From Streptomyces lucensis JCM 4490 (GTDB taxonomy: Bacteria > Actinomycetota > Actinomycetes > Streptomycetales > Streptomycetaceae), in the NCBI RefSeq assembly GCF_014650035.1, contig NZ_BMUE01000012.1:186001-250000 (forward strand): 64,000 nucleotides of DNA, read 5' to 3'. The first letter of the stretch is position 1, and every line of letters begins with the position of its first letter. Shown here one piece after another: positions 53,609 to 62,327 of the stretch. The notes under the pieces were generated by a model. The model was not told the DNA's origin. It did no database searches and was given only the letters and a program-made list of their open reading frames with translations. Made by a program: the position numbers and the translations under genes.

Positions 53609-54789
53609 GAAGCGGTTCCCTTCTCGGGCAGCGTGGATGGTCCGACCGGTCCGGCGTCTTCGCCGGGGACCGGCCCCTCGGGGCACCCGCAGGAGGTGCG
53701 GTGCACGAACGCGCACGGCAGTCGCACGGTCCGGGCCGGCCGGTGCGGCTCGGCCAGACGGTCCAGCAGGACCCGGACGGCCCGGGCACCCAGTTCCCTG
53801 CTGGGCTGGGCGATGGCGGTGAGGCGGGGCGAGAACAGATCGGCCCAGGCGAAGTCGTCGAAGCAGCACAGCGCGATGTCGTCCGGTACGGCCAGACCGT
53901 GTCGGCGGAGGGAGCGCAGGGCGCCGATGGTCATCGCGTTGTTGGCGGTGACGAGTGCCGTGGGCGGCTCGGGCAGGGCCAGCAGGGCGGCCGTGGCCCG
54001 TTCGGCGCCGGCGGCCTCCGAGTTGCCGGACACGAGGAGCCGCTCGTCGTGGCCCAGGCCGGCGGCCGCCAGCCCTGCCCGGTAGCCGGCGATGCGCTCA
54101 CCGGTGGTGCTCAGGCCGGGCAGGCCCGCGACCAGGCCGATGCGGCGGTGGCCGAGTCCCGCGAGGTGGGCGACGAGCCGGGCCGTGGGTTCGGCGCTCT
54201 CCGCGCAGACCTGATCGAAGCACGGAGCCTGATCGAAGCACGGAGCGTCCAGCGGGGGCCCGGCCTCCGCTCCGGCCCCGGAAGCAGGGCCCTCACCGGC
54301 CGGCGCACCACCGTCGGCGATGCCGCCGTCCGTCACGCCCGCGTCGATCACCCGGTCCAGGAACACCGTCGGCACGGCGTGGCGGCGCAGGTACCCGACG
54401 AGGTCGTGGGGGTGCGCGGACGGGGCGACGATCATGCCGTCGACCCGGCGCTCGTGGAGGAGCTGTACGACCTTGCGTTCGTGCCGCGGATCGTCGTGCG
54501 GATCGGCGATGAGCAGGCCGTATCCCGCTTCCAGAGCGGCGGACTCGACGCCCTGGAGGATCTCCGTGAAGTACGGATTGCTGATCGCCGACACCGCGAG
54601 GCCGATGGAGCGGGTGCGCGAGGTCACCAGGGAGCGGGCCAGGCCGTTGGGCGTGTAACCGAGGGCCTCCACGGCGTCCAGCACGGCCTGGCGGGTGTGG
54701 GGCAGGACCGGGCGCGTGCCGTTGAGCACGTGCGAGACGGTCGCCACGGAGACTCCGGCGCTCCGGGCGACGTCGGCCATGGTGGGCAT
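53605..54789 (-). CDS. LacI family transcriptional regulator
   Basis: 394 residues, about 50 longer than usual. The HTH is MADVARSAGVSVATVSHVLNGTRPV at residues 4-28, followed by the hinge helix PNGLARSLVTSRT. A periplasmic-binding-like sugar domain follows (IGLAVSAISNPYFTEILQGVE, DDIALCCFDDFAWADLFSPRLTAI). The extra length is an acidic Gly/Ala-rich insert around residues 165-200 that includes a duplicated CFDQ motif. It probably represses its own operon with the fructokinase through the palindrome at 54919-54944. The ATG has GGGAGGGGG upstream. Confidence 0.92.
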   Translation of the reverse strand: MPTMADVARSAGVSVATVSHVLNGTRPVLPHTRQAVLDAVEALGYTPNGLARSLVTSRTRSIGLAVSAISNPYFTEILQGVESAALEAGYGLLIADPHDDPRHERKVVQLLHERRVDGMIVAPSAHPHDLVGYLRRHAVPTVFLDRVIDAGVTDGGIADGGAPAGEGPASGAGAEAGPPLDAPCFDQAPCFDQVCAESAEPTARLVAHLAGLGHRRIGLVAGLPGLSTTGERIAGYRAGLAAAGLGHDERLLVSGNSEAAGAERATAALLALPEPPTALVTANNAMTIGALRSLRRHGLAVPDDIALCCFDDFAWADLFSPRLTAIAQPSRELGARAVRVLLDRLAEPHRPARTVRLPCAFVHRTSCGCPEGPVPGEDAGPVGPSTLPEKGTAS

Positions 54790-54803
54790 CGCGTTCCCCC
54801 TCC

Positions 54804-54877
54804 CTGAACTGCTTCCGCCTGAACTGCTTCGGCCTGTACGGCTTCGGCCTGTACGGCTTCGGCCTGAACGGCTCGGC
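54804..54877. repeat. 15-bp tandem repeats, five copies, upstream of lacI-type gene
   Basis: Five consecutive units of the type CTGTACGGCTTCGGC fill the space between the LacI start and its operator. The first two begin CTGAACTG, the next two are identical CTGTACGG units, and the fifth is 14 bp. A 15-bp period keeps any reading frame open. Confidence 0.85.
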
Positions 54878-54918
54878 GTCACCGTACGGCCGGGAAGTTA
54901 CCTCATCCGCCGCCCTCG

Positions 54919-54944
54919 CGTAAACGCTTGCGCAAACGTTTACG
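54919..54944. promoter_or_regulatory. LacI-type operator
   Basis: CGTAAACG and CGTTTACG are inverted halves separated by 10 bp. The centre itself contains the inner GCAAACGTTT half-sites seen in LacI-family operators. It is in the region between the LacI gene and the Rieske gene. Confidence 0.7.
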
Positions 54945-55069
54945 TCACATGCGTCCGCGTCCGCCCCTCCTTCCGCGGTGCACCCCTCGCCCTGGCCGCC
55001 CCGCTCCGGAAGCGGTCCGTCTGTCCCGGTATCGTCGGCCCGCACACCCCTCAGACCCGTGGAGCCCAG

Positions 55070-55492
55070 ATGTCCGCCCGCCCGTCCCCAAGCCGTCGCA
55101 CCGTTCTTCGAGGGGTCGTCGCGGTCCCGGCCGCCGGGCTCGGCCTGGCCGCCTGCGCGCCTTCGGGGGGCGGCCCGGCCTCCACCCTGACCGCGCCGGC
55201 CGACATCGGCGCCGCGAGTGAGGTCGCGAAGGGCGGCGCCAAGCTCTACCGGGAGCACAACGTCGTGGTCAGCCGCGACGAGAACGGCACCCTCAAGGCG
55301 TACAGCACGGTCTGCACGCACGCCCAGTGCGCGATCAACAAGCTGGAGGGGACGACTCTCATCTGCCCCTGCCACGGCAGCCGGTTCGACGCCGTGACGG
55401 GCGAGGTGGTGCAGGCCCCGGCCACCGAGCCCCTGGCGGAGCTGTCCGTGAAGGCCGCCGACGGCAGGATCGTCGCCGGCCCCGCCGCCTGA
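55070..55492 (+). CDS. Tat-exported Rieske [2Fe-2S] lipoprotein
   Basis: 140 residues. The N-terminus has a twin-arginine signal (SRRTVLRG) followed by a lipobox (GLAAC), so the mature protein should be folded in the cytoplasm, exported and lipid-anchored. The Rieske domain carries both cluster loops, CTHAQC and CPCHGS. DAVTGEVVQAPATEPLAEL is typical of the small actinobacterial Rieske proteins. It probably carries electrons for an unknown membrane or extracellular partner. The ATG has GGAG 5 bp upstream. Confidence 0.93.
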   Translation: MSARPSPSRRTVLRGVVAVPAAGLGLAACAPSGGGPASTLTAPADIGAASEVAKGGAKLYREHNVVVSRDENGTLKAYSTVCTHAQCAINKLEGTTLICPCHGSRFDAVTGEVVQAPATEPLAELSVKAADGRIVAGPAA

Positions 55493-55531
55493 CCGGAAGG
55501 CCGCGACCGGCGGGGCGGCAGGAGGAGTGGG

Positions 55532-56479
55532 TCACTCCCAGTCCCAGGCGATGCCCACGATGCCGGGCCGTATGCGCGGTTCGACCACGTGGGCGCAGTG
55601 GTGCGGCCGTGGGACGGGCAGTTCCTGCCGGCCGCTGCGGGGTGCCGCCACCGAGTGCTGGCTGAAGCGGTGGCAGCGCAGCGGCAGCGCGGCCGCGTCG
55701 AAACGCACCTGCAGGGCGTACTGGCCGCCGGGGAAGCGGAAACGGTCGAGGTACTCCCGGCATGCCCCGGCCGTGCCGTCCTCGATGCCGTACCGGAAGA
55801 GGAAGGTGTCGCCGGAGCGGAGCCGGGTGCCGAAGAGCAGCTCCGCCACCAGCACACCGGTGCCCTGGTCCCAGCGGACACGACCGGTGCGGCAGTTCTC
55901 CAGGGCCCGTACCCGCATGTCACGCGGGCTGCTGCCGGGGTCACCCTGGTGCACGGCGACGAAACGGTCGACGCCGTCGTGGTGCGCCCGCACGATGTGG
56001 TGGGCCTCGCGCCCCGCCAGCTCGCGCCGGGCGCCGATCCGGACCCGCTCATGGTGGCCCAGGGTCCGCAGCCCCCCGTCGAGGAACCAGTCCAGCTCGG
56101 CCCGCAGCCCGTCCAGGACCTCCGTGGACTCGACCAGGGAGCGGTACGAGCGGCTCGCCGCGCCGCCGGCCCCCGCCCGCTCGCCGCCCTCACCGAGCAG
56201 CCGGATCAGCGACTCGTCCGGCAACCGGAGGATCTCCTCCAGCGCTCGTACGGCGCGCAGCGACTCCGGACGCTGCGGACGGCGGGCGCCCTGCTGCCAG
56301 TAGCTCAGACTGGTCACCCCCACCTTGACCCCGTGCCGCGACAGGTGGTGCTGGACACGCTGGAGCGGCAGTCCCCGGGCGGCGATCGCGGCGCGCAGCG
56401 CCACGTGGAAGGGGCCGCCCCGCAGGACCGTGTCCAGTTCCACGGTGGGGATGTCCGCGTGCTGTGTGGCATGCCGCAT
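55532..56479 (-). CDS. Hypothetical protein with N-terminal HTH (XRE-like) region
   Basis: 315 residues. Residues about 25-70 (HVALRAAIAARGLPLQRVQHHLSRHGVKVGVTSLSYWQQGARRP) resemble a helix-turn-helix of the lambda-repressor type. The remaining 240 residues form a mixed domain without a recognised family, with DWFLDGGLRTLGHHERVRIGARRE and RVRWDQGTGVLVAELLFGTRLRSGDTFLFRYGIED. It is conserved near Rieske and uvrC genes in Streptomyces, from memory. It is likely a transcriptional regulator with a ligand domain, but this is not proven. Confidence 0.75.
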   Translation of the reverse strand: MRHATQHADIPTVELDTVLRGGPFHVALRAAIAARGLPLQRVQHHLSRHGVKVGVTSLSYWQQGARRPQRPESLRAVRALEEILRLPDESLIRLLGEGGERAGAGGAASRSYRSLVESTEVLDGLRAELDWFLDGGLRTLGHHERVRIGARRELAGREAHHIVRAHHDGVDRFVAVHQGDPGSSPRDMRVRALENCRTGRVRWDQGTGVLVAELLFGTRLRSGDTFLFRYGIEDGTAGACREYLDRFRFPGGQYALQVRFDAAALPLRCHRFSQHSVAAPRSGRQELPVPRPHHCAHVVEPRIRPGIVGIAWDWE

Positions 56480-57011
56480 ACCGAGGGGCCTCTCTGTGAG
56501 GTGTCACTACGGCTGGTCAGACCGTCCGTGCGAGTGAGCGGGGCCACCCCCGTGAGCGCTGTGGCGCCCGTGGCTGCGCACGCTGCGGCTGCCGTGCCCG
56601 TCCGTACGACGGCACGGCGCCGGGTTCCCGTGCATTGAAGCGTGTTGACCGGACCCCGACAACACCCCCGGCCCGGCCGCCGCGCGGTCCTGGCCGGACC
56701 GGGCGCTCGCGCGGGCGGCCGGAACGGGCGATACGGACAGACCGACGCCGTTGCCCCGGGTCCGCGGTGGGGGTGGAGCGGGCGGCCGGGGCCGACATGG
56801 CCGGATCACGCCTGCCGAGCGTGCCGAGGACCGGCGGGAAGGCGGCCTGCCGCCGCGCGACGGCGCGGGGAGCCGTGGAGAGCGCCGGCGCCGCCGGACG
56901 GCGGTTCGGTACGGGGGCGCCGCTCACGGGCCCCGGGGAGCGGCCCACGAGGGTACGAGCGTTGTCCACAGGCCCGACGCGGTGTCGGCGCTCGCCAGTA
57001 GGGTGTGAGAC
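56480..57011. other. Divergent intergenic region upstream of uvrC, no gene seen
   Basis: 530 bp between the HTH gene and uvrC. Frames across it are short and Arg/Pro/Gly-rich with no initiation signals. TAGGGT at 56999-57004, 7 nt before the uvrC ATG, is the likely -10 of a leaderless uvrC transcript. I saw no convincing -35 at the expected distance. Confidence 0.5.
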
Positions 57012-59120
57012 ATGGCCGACCCCTCCAGCTACCGCCCCAGGCCGGGAGACATCCCGGACTGTCCCGGGGTGTACCGGTTCCGTGACGAGCACCGCCGGGT
57101 GATCTACGTCGGAAAGGCGAAGAGCCTGCGTCAGCGCCTGGCGAACTACTTCCAGGACCTGGCGAACCTGCACCCGCGCACCCGGACGATGGTGACCACC
57201 GCCGCGTCCGTGGAATGGACCGTGGTGTCCACGGAGGTCGAGGCGCTGCAGCTGGAGTACTCCTGGATCAAGGAGTACGACCCCCGGTTCAACGTCAAGT
57301 ACCGCGACGACAAGAGCTACCCGTACCTCGCGGTGACGATGAACGAGGAGTTCCCGCGCGTACAGGTGATGCGCGGTCACAAGAAGAAGGGCGTCCGGTA
57401 CTTCGGCCCGTACGCGCACGCGTGGGCCATCCGGGACACCGTCGACCTGCTCCTGCGCGTCTTCCCCGTGCGCACCTGCTCGGCCGGCGTCTTCAAGAAC
57501 GCCGCCCGCACCGGCCGGCCCTGCCTGCTCGGCTACATCGGCAAGTGCTCCGCCCCATGCGTCGGCCGGGTCACCCCCGAGGACCACAGGGAGCTGGCCG
57601 AGGAGTTCAGCGACTTCATGGCCGGCCGCACCGGCACCTACCTGCGCCGTCTGGAGAACCGGATGACGGAGGCGGCCGAGGAGATGGAGTACGAGCGGGC
57701 CGCCCGGCTGCGGGACGACATCGAGGCCCTGAAGAGGGCCATGGAGAAGAACGCCGTCGTGCTCACCGACGCGACCGACGCCGACCTCGTCGCCGTCGCC
57801 GAGGACGAGCTGGAGGCGGCCGTGCAGATCTTCCACGTGCGCGGCGGCCGGGTGCGGGGCCAGCGCGGCTGGGTGACCGACAAGGTCGAGGACGTCACCA
57901 CCGGCGCCCTGGTCGAGCACGCCCTGCAGCAGCTGTACGGCGAGGAGTCGGGGGACGCGGTCCCCAAGGAGGTGCTGGTCCCCGCCCTGCCCGAGCCGGT
58001 GGAACCGGTCCAGGAGTGGCTGGCCGGCCGCCGTGGGGCCAACGTCTCGCTGCGCATCCCGCAGCGCGGCGACAAGAAGGCGCTCATGGAGACCGTGCAG
58101 CGCAACGCCCAGCAGGCCCTCGTACTGCACAAGACCAGGCGCGCGTCGGACCTCACCACCCGCTCGCGGGCCCTGGAGGAGATCGCCGAGGCCCTGGACC
58201 TGGACAGTGCCCCGCTGCGGATCGAGTGCTACGACATCTCGCACCTCCAGGGCGACGACGTGGTCGCCTCCATGGTCGTCTTCGAGGACGGCCTGCAGCG
58301 CAAGAGCGAGTACCGGCGCTTCCAGATCAAGGGCTTCGCCGGGCAGGACGACGTCCGCTCCATGCACGAGGTGATCAGCCGCCGCTTCCGCCGCTACCTC
58401 GCAGAGAAGGAGAGGACGGGGGAGTGGGCCGAGGACGAGCAGGCGGGCACCGGCGGCGAGGCGGCGCTCGCCGGGAACGCGTCCCCGTTCACCGGCACGG
58501 ACGTCATCGACGGCGCCCTCAAGGACGACGACGGCCGTCCCAGGAAGTTCGCCTACCCGCCCCAGCTCGTCGTGGTCGACGGCGGCCGGCCACAGGTCGC
58601 CGCGGCCCGGCGCGCCCTGGACGAGCTGGGCATCGACGACATCGCGGTCTGCGGCCTCGCCAAGCGTCTGGAGGAGGTCTGGGTGCCCGGCGAGGACGAC
58701 CCGGTGGTCCTGCCGCGCACCAGCGAGGGGCTCTACATGCTCCAGCGCGTCCGGGACGAGGCGCACCGCTTCGCGATCACCTACCAGCGCACCAGGCGGG
58801 CCAAGCGGCTGCGCACCGGGCCGCTGGACGACGTGCCCGGCCTGGGCGAGACCCGCAAACAGGCGCTCATCAAGCATTTCGGCTCGGTGAAGAGGCTGCG
58901 GGCCGCCACGGTCACGCAGATCCAGGAAGTGCCCGGTATAGGCCGCAAGACGGCCGAGACCATCGCCGCGGCCCTGGCCCGGGCGGCCCCGGCCGCACCT
59001 GCCGTGAACACGGCGACCGGAGAGATCATTGAGGACGAGGAACCCGTGACGACGGGGGGTTCCTCGGGGGAGCCCGTGACCGCGGGACTCCCGGACGAAC
59101 GACGGGGGCAGGAGACATGA
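57012..59120 (+). CDS. uvrC: Excinuclease ABC subunit C
   Basis: 702 residues. It makes both incisions in nucleotide excision repair. The N-terminal GIY-YIG nuclease is CPGVYRFRDEHRRVIYVGKAKSLRQRL. The UVR helices that contact UvrB follow (ENRMTEAAEEMEYERAARLRDDI). The RNase H-like second nuclease has ECYDISHLQGDDVVASMVVFEDG and VVVDGGRPQV, and two helix-hairpin-helix motifs stand near the C-terminus (DVPGLGETRKQALIKHFGS, EVPGIGRKTAETIA). Its TGA overlaps the ATG of rapZ (ATGA). Probably leaderless from TAGGGT. Confidence 0.97.
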   Translation: MADPSSYRPRPGDIPDCPGVYRFRDEHRRVIYVGKAKSLRQRLANYFQDLANLHPRTRTMVTTAASVEWTVVSTEVEALQLEYSWIKEYDPRFNVKYRDDKSYPYLAVTMNEEFPRVQVMRGHKKKGVRYFGPYAHAWAIRDTVDLLLRVFPVRTCSAGVFKNAARTGRPCLLGYIGKCSAPCVGRVTPEDHRELAEEFSDFMAGRTGTYLRRLENRMTEAAEEMEYERAARLRDDIEALKRAMEKNAVVLTDATDADLVAVAEDELEAAVQIFHVRGGRVRGQRGWVTDKVEDVTTGALVEHALQQLYGEESGDAVPKEVLVPALPEPVEPVQEWLAGRRGANVSLRIPQRGDKKALMETVQRNAQQALVLHKTRRASDLTTRSRALEEIAEALDLDSAPLRIECYDISHLQGDDVVASMVVFEDGLQRKSEYRRFQIKGFAGQDDVRSMHEVISRRFRRYLAEKERTGEWAEDEQAGTGGEAALAGNASPFTGTDVIDGALKDDDGRPRKFAYPPQLVVVDGGRPQVAAARRALDELGIDDIAVCGLAKRLEEVWVPGEDDPVVLPRTSEGLYMLQRVRDEAHRFAITYQRTRRAKRLRTGPLDDVPGLGETRKQALIKHFGSVKRLRAATVTQIQEVPGIGRKTAETIAAALARAAPAAPAVNTATGEIIEDEEPVTTGGSSGEPVTAGLPDERRGQET

Positions 59121-60106
59121 CCGAGCACGACGCACACCCCACAGCGGACCGGGAACAGCAGGCCGAGGGGGAACGGCAGCACCCGGTACAGGAAAGCGGA
59201 GCACAGGTGAGTACGGACGTCACACCTGCCGGGGCCCACGAGGCGGCCATCCCCGAGCTGGTGATCATCTCCGGCATGTCCGGAGCGGGCCGTTCGACGG
59301 CCGCCAAGTGTCTGGAGGACCTCGGCTGGTTCGTCGTGGACAACCTGCCGCCCGCGCTCATCCCCACCATGGTGGAACTGGGCGCCCGTTCCCAGGGCAA
59401 CGTGGCGCGGATCGCGGTCGTCGTGGACGTACGCGGCCGCCGCTTCTTCGACAACCTGCGCGAATCCCTCGCCGACCTGGAGGCGAAGCACGTCACCCGG
59501 CGGATCGTTTTCCTCGAGTCCTCCGACGAGGCCCTGGTCCGCCGCTTCGAGTCGGTGCGCCGCCCGCACCCGCTCCAGGGGGACGGCCGCATCGTCGACG
59601 GCATCGCCGCCGAGCGGGAGCTGCTGCGCGAGCTGCGCGGCGACGCCGACCTGGTGATCGACACCTCCAGCCTCAACGTGCACGAGCTGCGCGCCAAGAT
59701 GGACGCCCAGTTCGCCGGGGAGGAGGAGCCCGAGCTGCGGGCCACCGTGATGTCCTTCGGCTTCAAGTACGGTCTGCCGGTCGACGCCGACCTCGTGGCG
59801 GACATGAGGTTCCTGCCCAACCCGCACTGGGTCCCGGAGCTGCGCCCGTACACCGGCATCAACGAGGAGGTGGCCGCCTACGTCTTCAACCAGCCCGGCG
59901 CCAAGGAGTTCCTCGACCGCTACGCCGAACTGCTGCGGCTCGTCGCGGCCGGCTACCGGCGCGAGGGAAAGCGGTACGTGACCATCGCCATCGGCTGCAC
60001 CGGCGGCAAGCACCGCTCGGTCGCGATGTCGGAGAAGCTCGCCGCGCGCCTCGCGGCCGAGGGCGTGGAGACGGTGGTCGTGCACCGGGACATGGGACGG
60101 GAATGA
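59117..60106 (+). CDS. rapZ: RapZ-family P-loop protein
   Basis: 329 residues. Walker A is ISGMSGAGRST at about residues 51-61, with VVDNLPPALIPTM and the C-terminal IAIGCTGGKHRSVAMSEKL of the RapZ fold. In E. coli RapZ is an RNA-binding adaptor for GlmZ decay. In Gram-positives it binds nucleotides and its role is less clear. A 45-residue polar N-terminal extension is present. A GTG at 59207, with GGAG upstream, could be the real start and would remove 30 residues. Second gene of the uvrC-rapZ-yvcK-whiA operon. Confidence 0.93.
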   Translation: MTEHDAHPTADREQQAEGERQHPVQESGAQVSTDVTPAGAHEAAIPELVIISGMSGAGRSTAAKCLEDLGWFVVDNLPPALIPTMVELGARSQGNVARIAVVVDVRGRRFFDNLRESLADLEAKHVTRRIVFLESSDEALVRRFESVRRPHPLQGDGRIVDGIAAERELLRELRGDADLVIDTSSLNVHELRAKMDAQFAGEEEPELRATVMSFGFKYGLPVDADLVADMRFLPNPHWVPELRPYTGINEEVAAYVFNQPGAKEFLDRYAELLRLVAAGYRREGKRYVTIAIGCTGGKHRSVAMSEKLAARLAAEGVETVVVHRDMGRE

Positions 60107-61194
60107 CGGCACGTACACGGCGGCTGAGCCGGCTGCGCCGGATGGTGCCGGACGGCCGCTCGAGCCGCGCCGCCGAGGCGCGGGAGGCCCGGCCCGCCGA
60201 GGCCCGCGGCGGCCGGGCCCGCCGCAGGGGCGCCCAGCCCAAGGTCGTCGCGCTCGGCGGGGGCATGGGCCTGTCCGCCTCGCTCGCCGCGCTGCGCCGG
60301 ATCACCGGTGATCTCACCGCCGTCGTCACCGTGGCCGACGACGGCGGTTCCAGCGGGCGACTGCGCGACGAACTGGGCGTGCTGCCCCCCGGCGACCTGC
60401 GCAAGGCGCTGGCCGCGCTGTGCGGCGACGACGACTGGGGCCAGACCTGGGCCAGGGTCATCCAGCACCGCTTCCAGTCCCAGGGCGACCTGCACGACCA
60501 CGCGGTCGGCAACCTGCTGATCGTCGCCCTGTGGGAGCAGCTGGGCGACCACGTACAGGCCCTGGACCTGGTCGGCAAACTGCTGGGCGCGCACGGGCGG
60601 GTGCTGCCCATGTCCGCCGTGCCGCTGGAGCTGCAGGCACTGGTCAAGGGGCACGACCCCATGCGGCCCGAGGACGTCGACACCGTGCGTGGGCAGGCGA
60701 CCGTCGCCCTGACCCCGGGCGAGGTGCAGTCGGTGCACGTCGTGCCGCACGACCCGCCCGCCGTCCCGGAGGCCGTCGCCGCCGTCCTGGACGCGGACTG
60801 GGTGGTGCTCGGCCCCGGTTCCTGGTTCTCGTCGGTCATCCCGCACCTGCTCGTCCCCGAGCTGCTGGACGCCCTGACCGTGACCAAGGCGCGCAAGGTC
60901 CTCTCCCTGAACCTCGCCCCGCAGCCAGGAGAAACCGCGGGCTTCTCCCCGCAGCGTCATTTGGAGGTTTTGGGGCGACACGCCCCTAAACTCGCCCTGG
61001 ACGTGGTGCTGGCCGACGAGGCCGCGGTGCCCGACCGCGACTCGCTCACCGAGGCCGCCAAGCGGCTGGGAGCCGCGGTCGAGCTGGCGCCGGTGGCCCG
61101 GACCGACGGAAGCCCCCGGCACGACCCGGAGCTGCTGGCCGCCGCGTACGACCGTATTTTTCGGATGCATGGAAGGATCGGCCCATGGCGATGA
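60103..61194 (+). CDS. yvcK: YvcK/CofD-like gluconeogenesis factor
   Basis: 363 residues. The core is VVALGGGMGLSASLAALRRI, TVADDGGSSGRLRDELGVLPPGDLRKAL and LHDHAVGNLLIVALWEQ, the UDP-sugar-binding pattern of YvcK. WVVLGPGSWFSSVIPHLLVP follows. YvcK/CuvA controls carbon flux and cell-wall growth in Firmicutes and mycobacteria. The first 45 residues are Arg/Ala-rich and not conserved. The ATG overlaps the rapZ stop (ATGA). Codons 285-296 (60955-60990) are unusually A/T-ending and contain what looks like a whiA promoter. Confidence 0.95.
   Translation: MTARTRRLSRLRRMVPDGRSSRAAEAREARPAEARGGRARRRGAQPKVVALGGGMGLSASLAALRRITGDLTAVVTVADDGGSSGRLRDELGVLPPGDLRKALAALCGDDDWGQTWARVIQHRFQSQGDLHDHAVGNLLIVALWEQLGDHVQALDLVGKLLGAHGRVLPMSAVPLELQALVKGHDPMRPEDVDTVRGQATVALTPGEVQSVHVVPHDPPAVPEAVAAVLDADWVVLGPGSWFSSVIPHLLVPELLDALTVTKARKVLSLNLAPQPGETAGFSPQRHLEVLGRHAPKLALDVVLADEAAVPDRDSLTEAAKRLGAAVELAPVARTDGSPRHDPELLAAAYDRIFRMHGRIGPWR
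60961..60992 (+). promoter_or_regulatory. Candidate whiA promoter inside yvcK with GACAC motif
   Basis: TTGGAG (60961-60966), then the symmetrical GGGGCG-ACA-CGCCCC (60972-60986) containing GACAC (60977-60981), then TAAACT (60987-60992) as -10. The spacing of 20 bp is long. GACAC is the established WhiA recognition sequence, and whiA is known to be autoregulated from a promoter inside the upstream gene. Confidence 0.55.
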
Positions 61195-62174
61195 CGGCAG
61201 CGGTGAAGGACGAGATCTCCCGGCTCCCCGTCACCCGGACCTGCTGCAGGAAGGCGGAGGTCTCCGCCATTCTGCGGTTCGCCGGCGGCCTTCACCTGGT
61301 GAGCGGGCGCATCGTGATCGAGGCGGAGCTGGACACCGCGATGGCGGCCCGCCGCCTCAAGCGGGACATTCTGGAGATCTTCGGCCACAGCTCCGAGCTG
61401 ATCGTGATGGCACCCGGCGGGCTGCGCCGCGGCTCGCGCTACGTGGTACGCGTGGTGGCGGGCGGTGACCAGCTGGCGCGGCAGACGGGCCTGGTGGACG
61501 GCCGGGGCCGGCCGATCCGCGGGCTGCCCCCTCAGGTGGTGTCCGGGGCCACCTGTGACGCCGAGGCCGCCTGGCGCGGGGCCTTCCTGGCCCACGGCTC
61601 GCTGACCGAGCCGGGCCGTTCCTCCTCGCTGGAGGTGACCTGCCCGGGGCCCGAGGCGGCCCTCGCGCTGGTCGGGGCCGCCCGCAGGCTGTCGATCGCG
61701 GCGAAGGCGCGCGAGGTGCGCACCGTGGACCGGGTCGTGGTCCGCGACGGTGACGCGATCGGCGCGCTCCTGACGAGGCTCGGCGCGCACGAGTCGGTGC
61801 TGGCCTGGGAGGAGCGCCGGATGCGCCGCGAGGTGCGGGCCACCGCCAACCGGCTCGCCAACTTCGACGACGCCAACCTGCGCCGCTCGGCCCGCGCGGC
61901 CGTGGCGGCCGGTGCCCGGGTGCAGCGGGCGCTGGAGATCCTGGGCGAGGAGGTTCCCGAGCACCTCGCGGCCGCCGGGCGCCTGCGCATGGAGCACAAG
62001 CAGGCCTCCCTGGAGGAGCTGGGCGCGCTCGCCGACCCGCCGCTGACGAAGGACGCGGTCGCGGGCCGCATCCGCCGTCTGCTGGCGATGGCCGACAAGC
62101 GCGCCTCCGATCTGGGCATCCCGGGCACGGAGGCCAACCTCAGCGAGGAGCTGGCGGACAACCTGGTCGGCTGA
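61185..62174 (+). CDS. whiA: Sporulation transcription factor WhiA
   Basis: 329 residues. The N-terminal LAGLIDADG-like domain (AVKDEISRLPVTRTCCRKAEVSAILRFAGGLHL, CDAEAAWRGAFLAHGSLTEPGRSSSLEV) has lost endonuclease catalysis in this family. The C-terminal HTH is DPPLTKDAVAGRIRRLLAMADKRASDLG. WhiA acts with WhiB to stop hyphal growth and start sporulation septation in Streptomyces. The ATG overlaps the end of yvcK by 10 bp, with GGAAGGA 7 bp upstream. Confidence 0.97.
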   Translation: MAMTAAVKDEISRLPVTRTCCRKAEVSAILRFAGGLHLVSGRIVIEAELDTAMAARRLKRDILEIFGHSSELIVMAPGGLRRGSRYVVRVVAGGDQLARQTGLVDGRGRPIRGLPPQVVSGATCDAEAAWRGAFLAHGSLTEPGRSSSLEVTCPGPEAALALVGAARRLSIAAKAREVRTVDRVVVRDGDAIGALLTRLGAHESVLAWEERRMRREVRATANRLANFDDANLRRSARAAVAAGARVQRALEILGEEVPEHLAAAGRLRMEHKQASLEELGALADPPLTKDAVAGRIRRLLAMADKRASDLGIPGTEANLSEELADNLVG

Positions 62175-62194
62175 CCCGACAGCACGTCAGAAAC

Positions 62195-62234
62195 GCCGGT
62201 GCGTACGCCCGTTCGGGTGGTCCGCACCGGCTTT
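62195..62234 (+). terminator. Terminator of the uvrC-rapZ-yvcK-whiA operon
   Basis: GCCGGTGCG pairs with CGCACCGGC (9 bp) and is followed by TTT, 20 bp after the whiA stop codon. Confidence 0.7.
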
Positions 62235-62327
62235 CGCGTGTCCGTGAGGCGCCCTTGACTCGATCATGGAGTGACATGAGCCTGGCAACCTGTTCGCCGC
62301 TGTGGCGAGCCACCGGTAGGGGGGTTC

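Noticed and set aside
56517..59204. A minus-strand frame of nearly 900 codons opposite uvrC
   Set aside because: It is the antisense shadow of uvrC, with no domain and no initiation signal.
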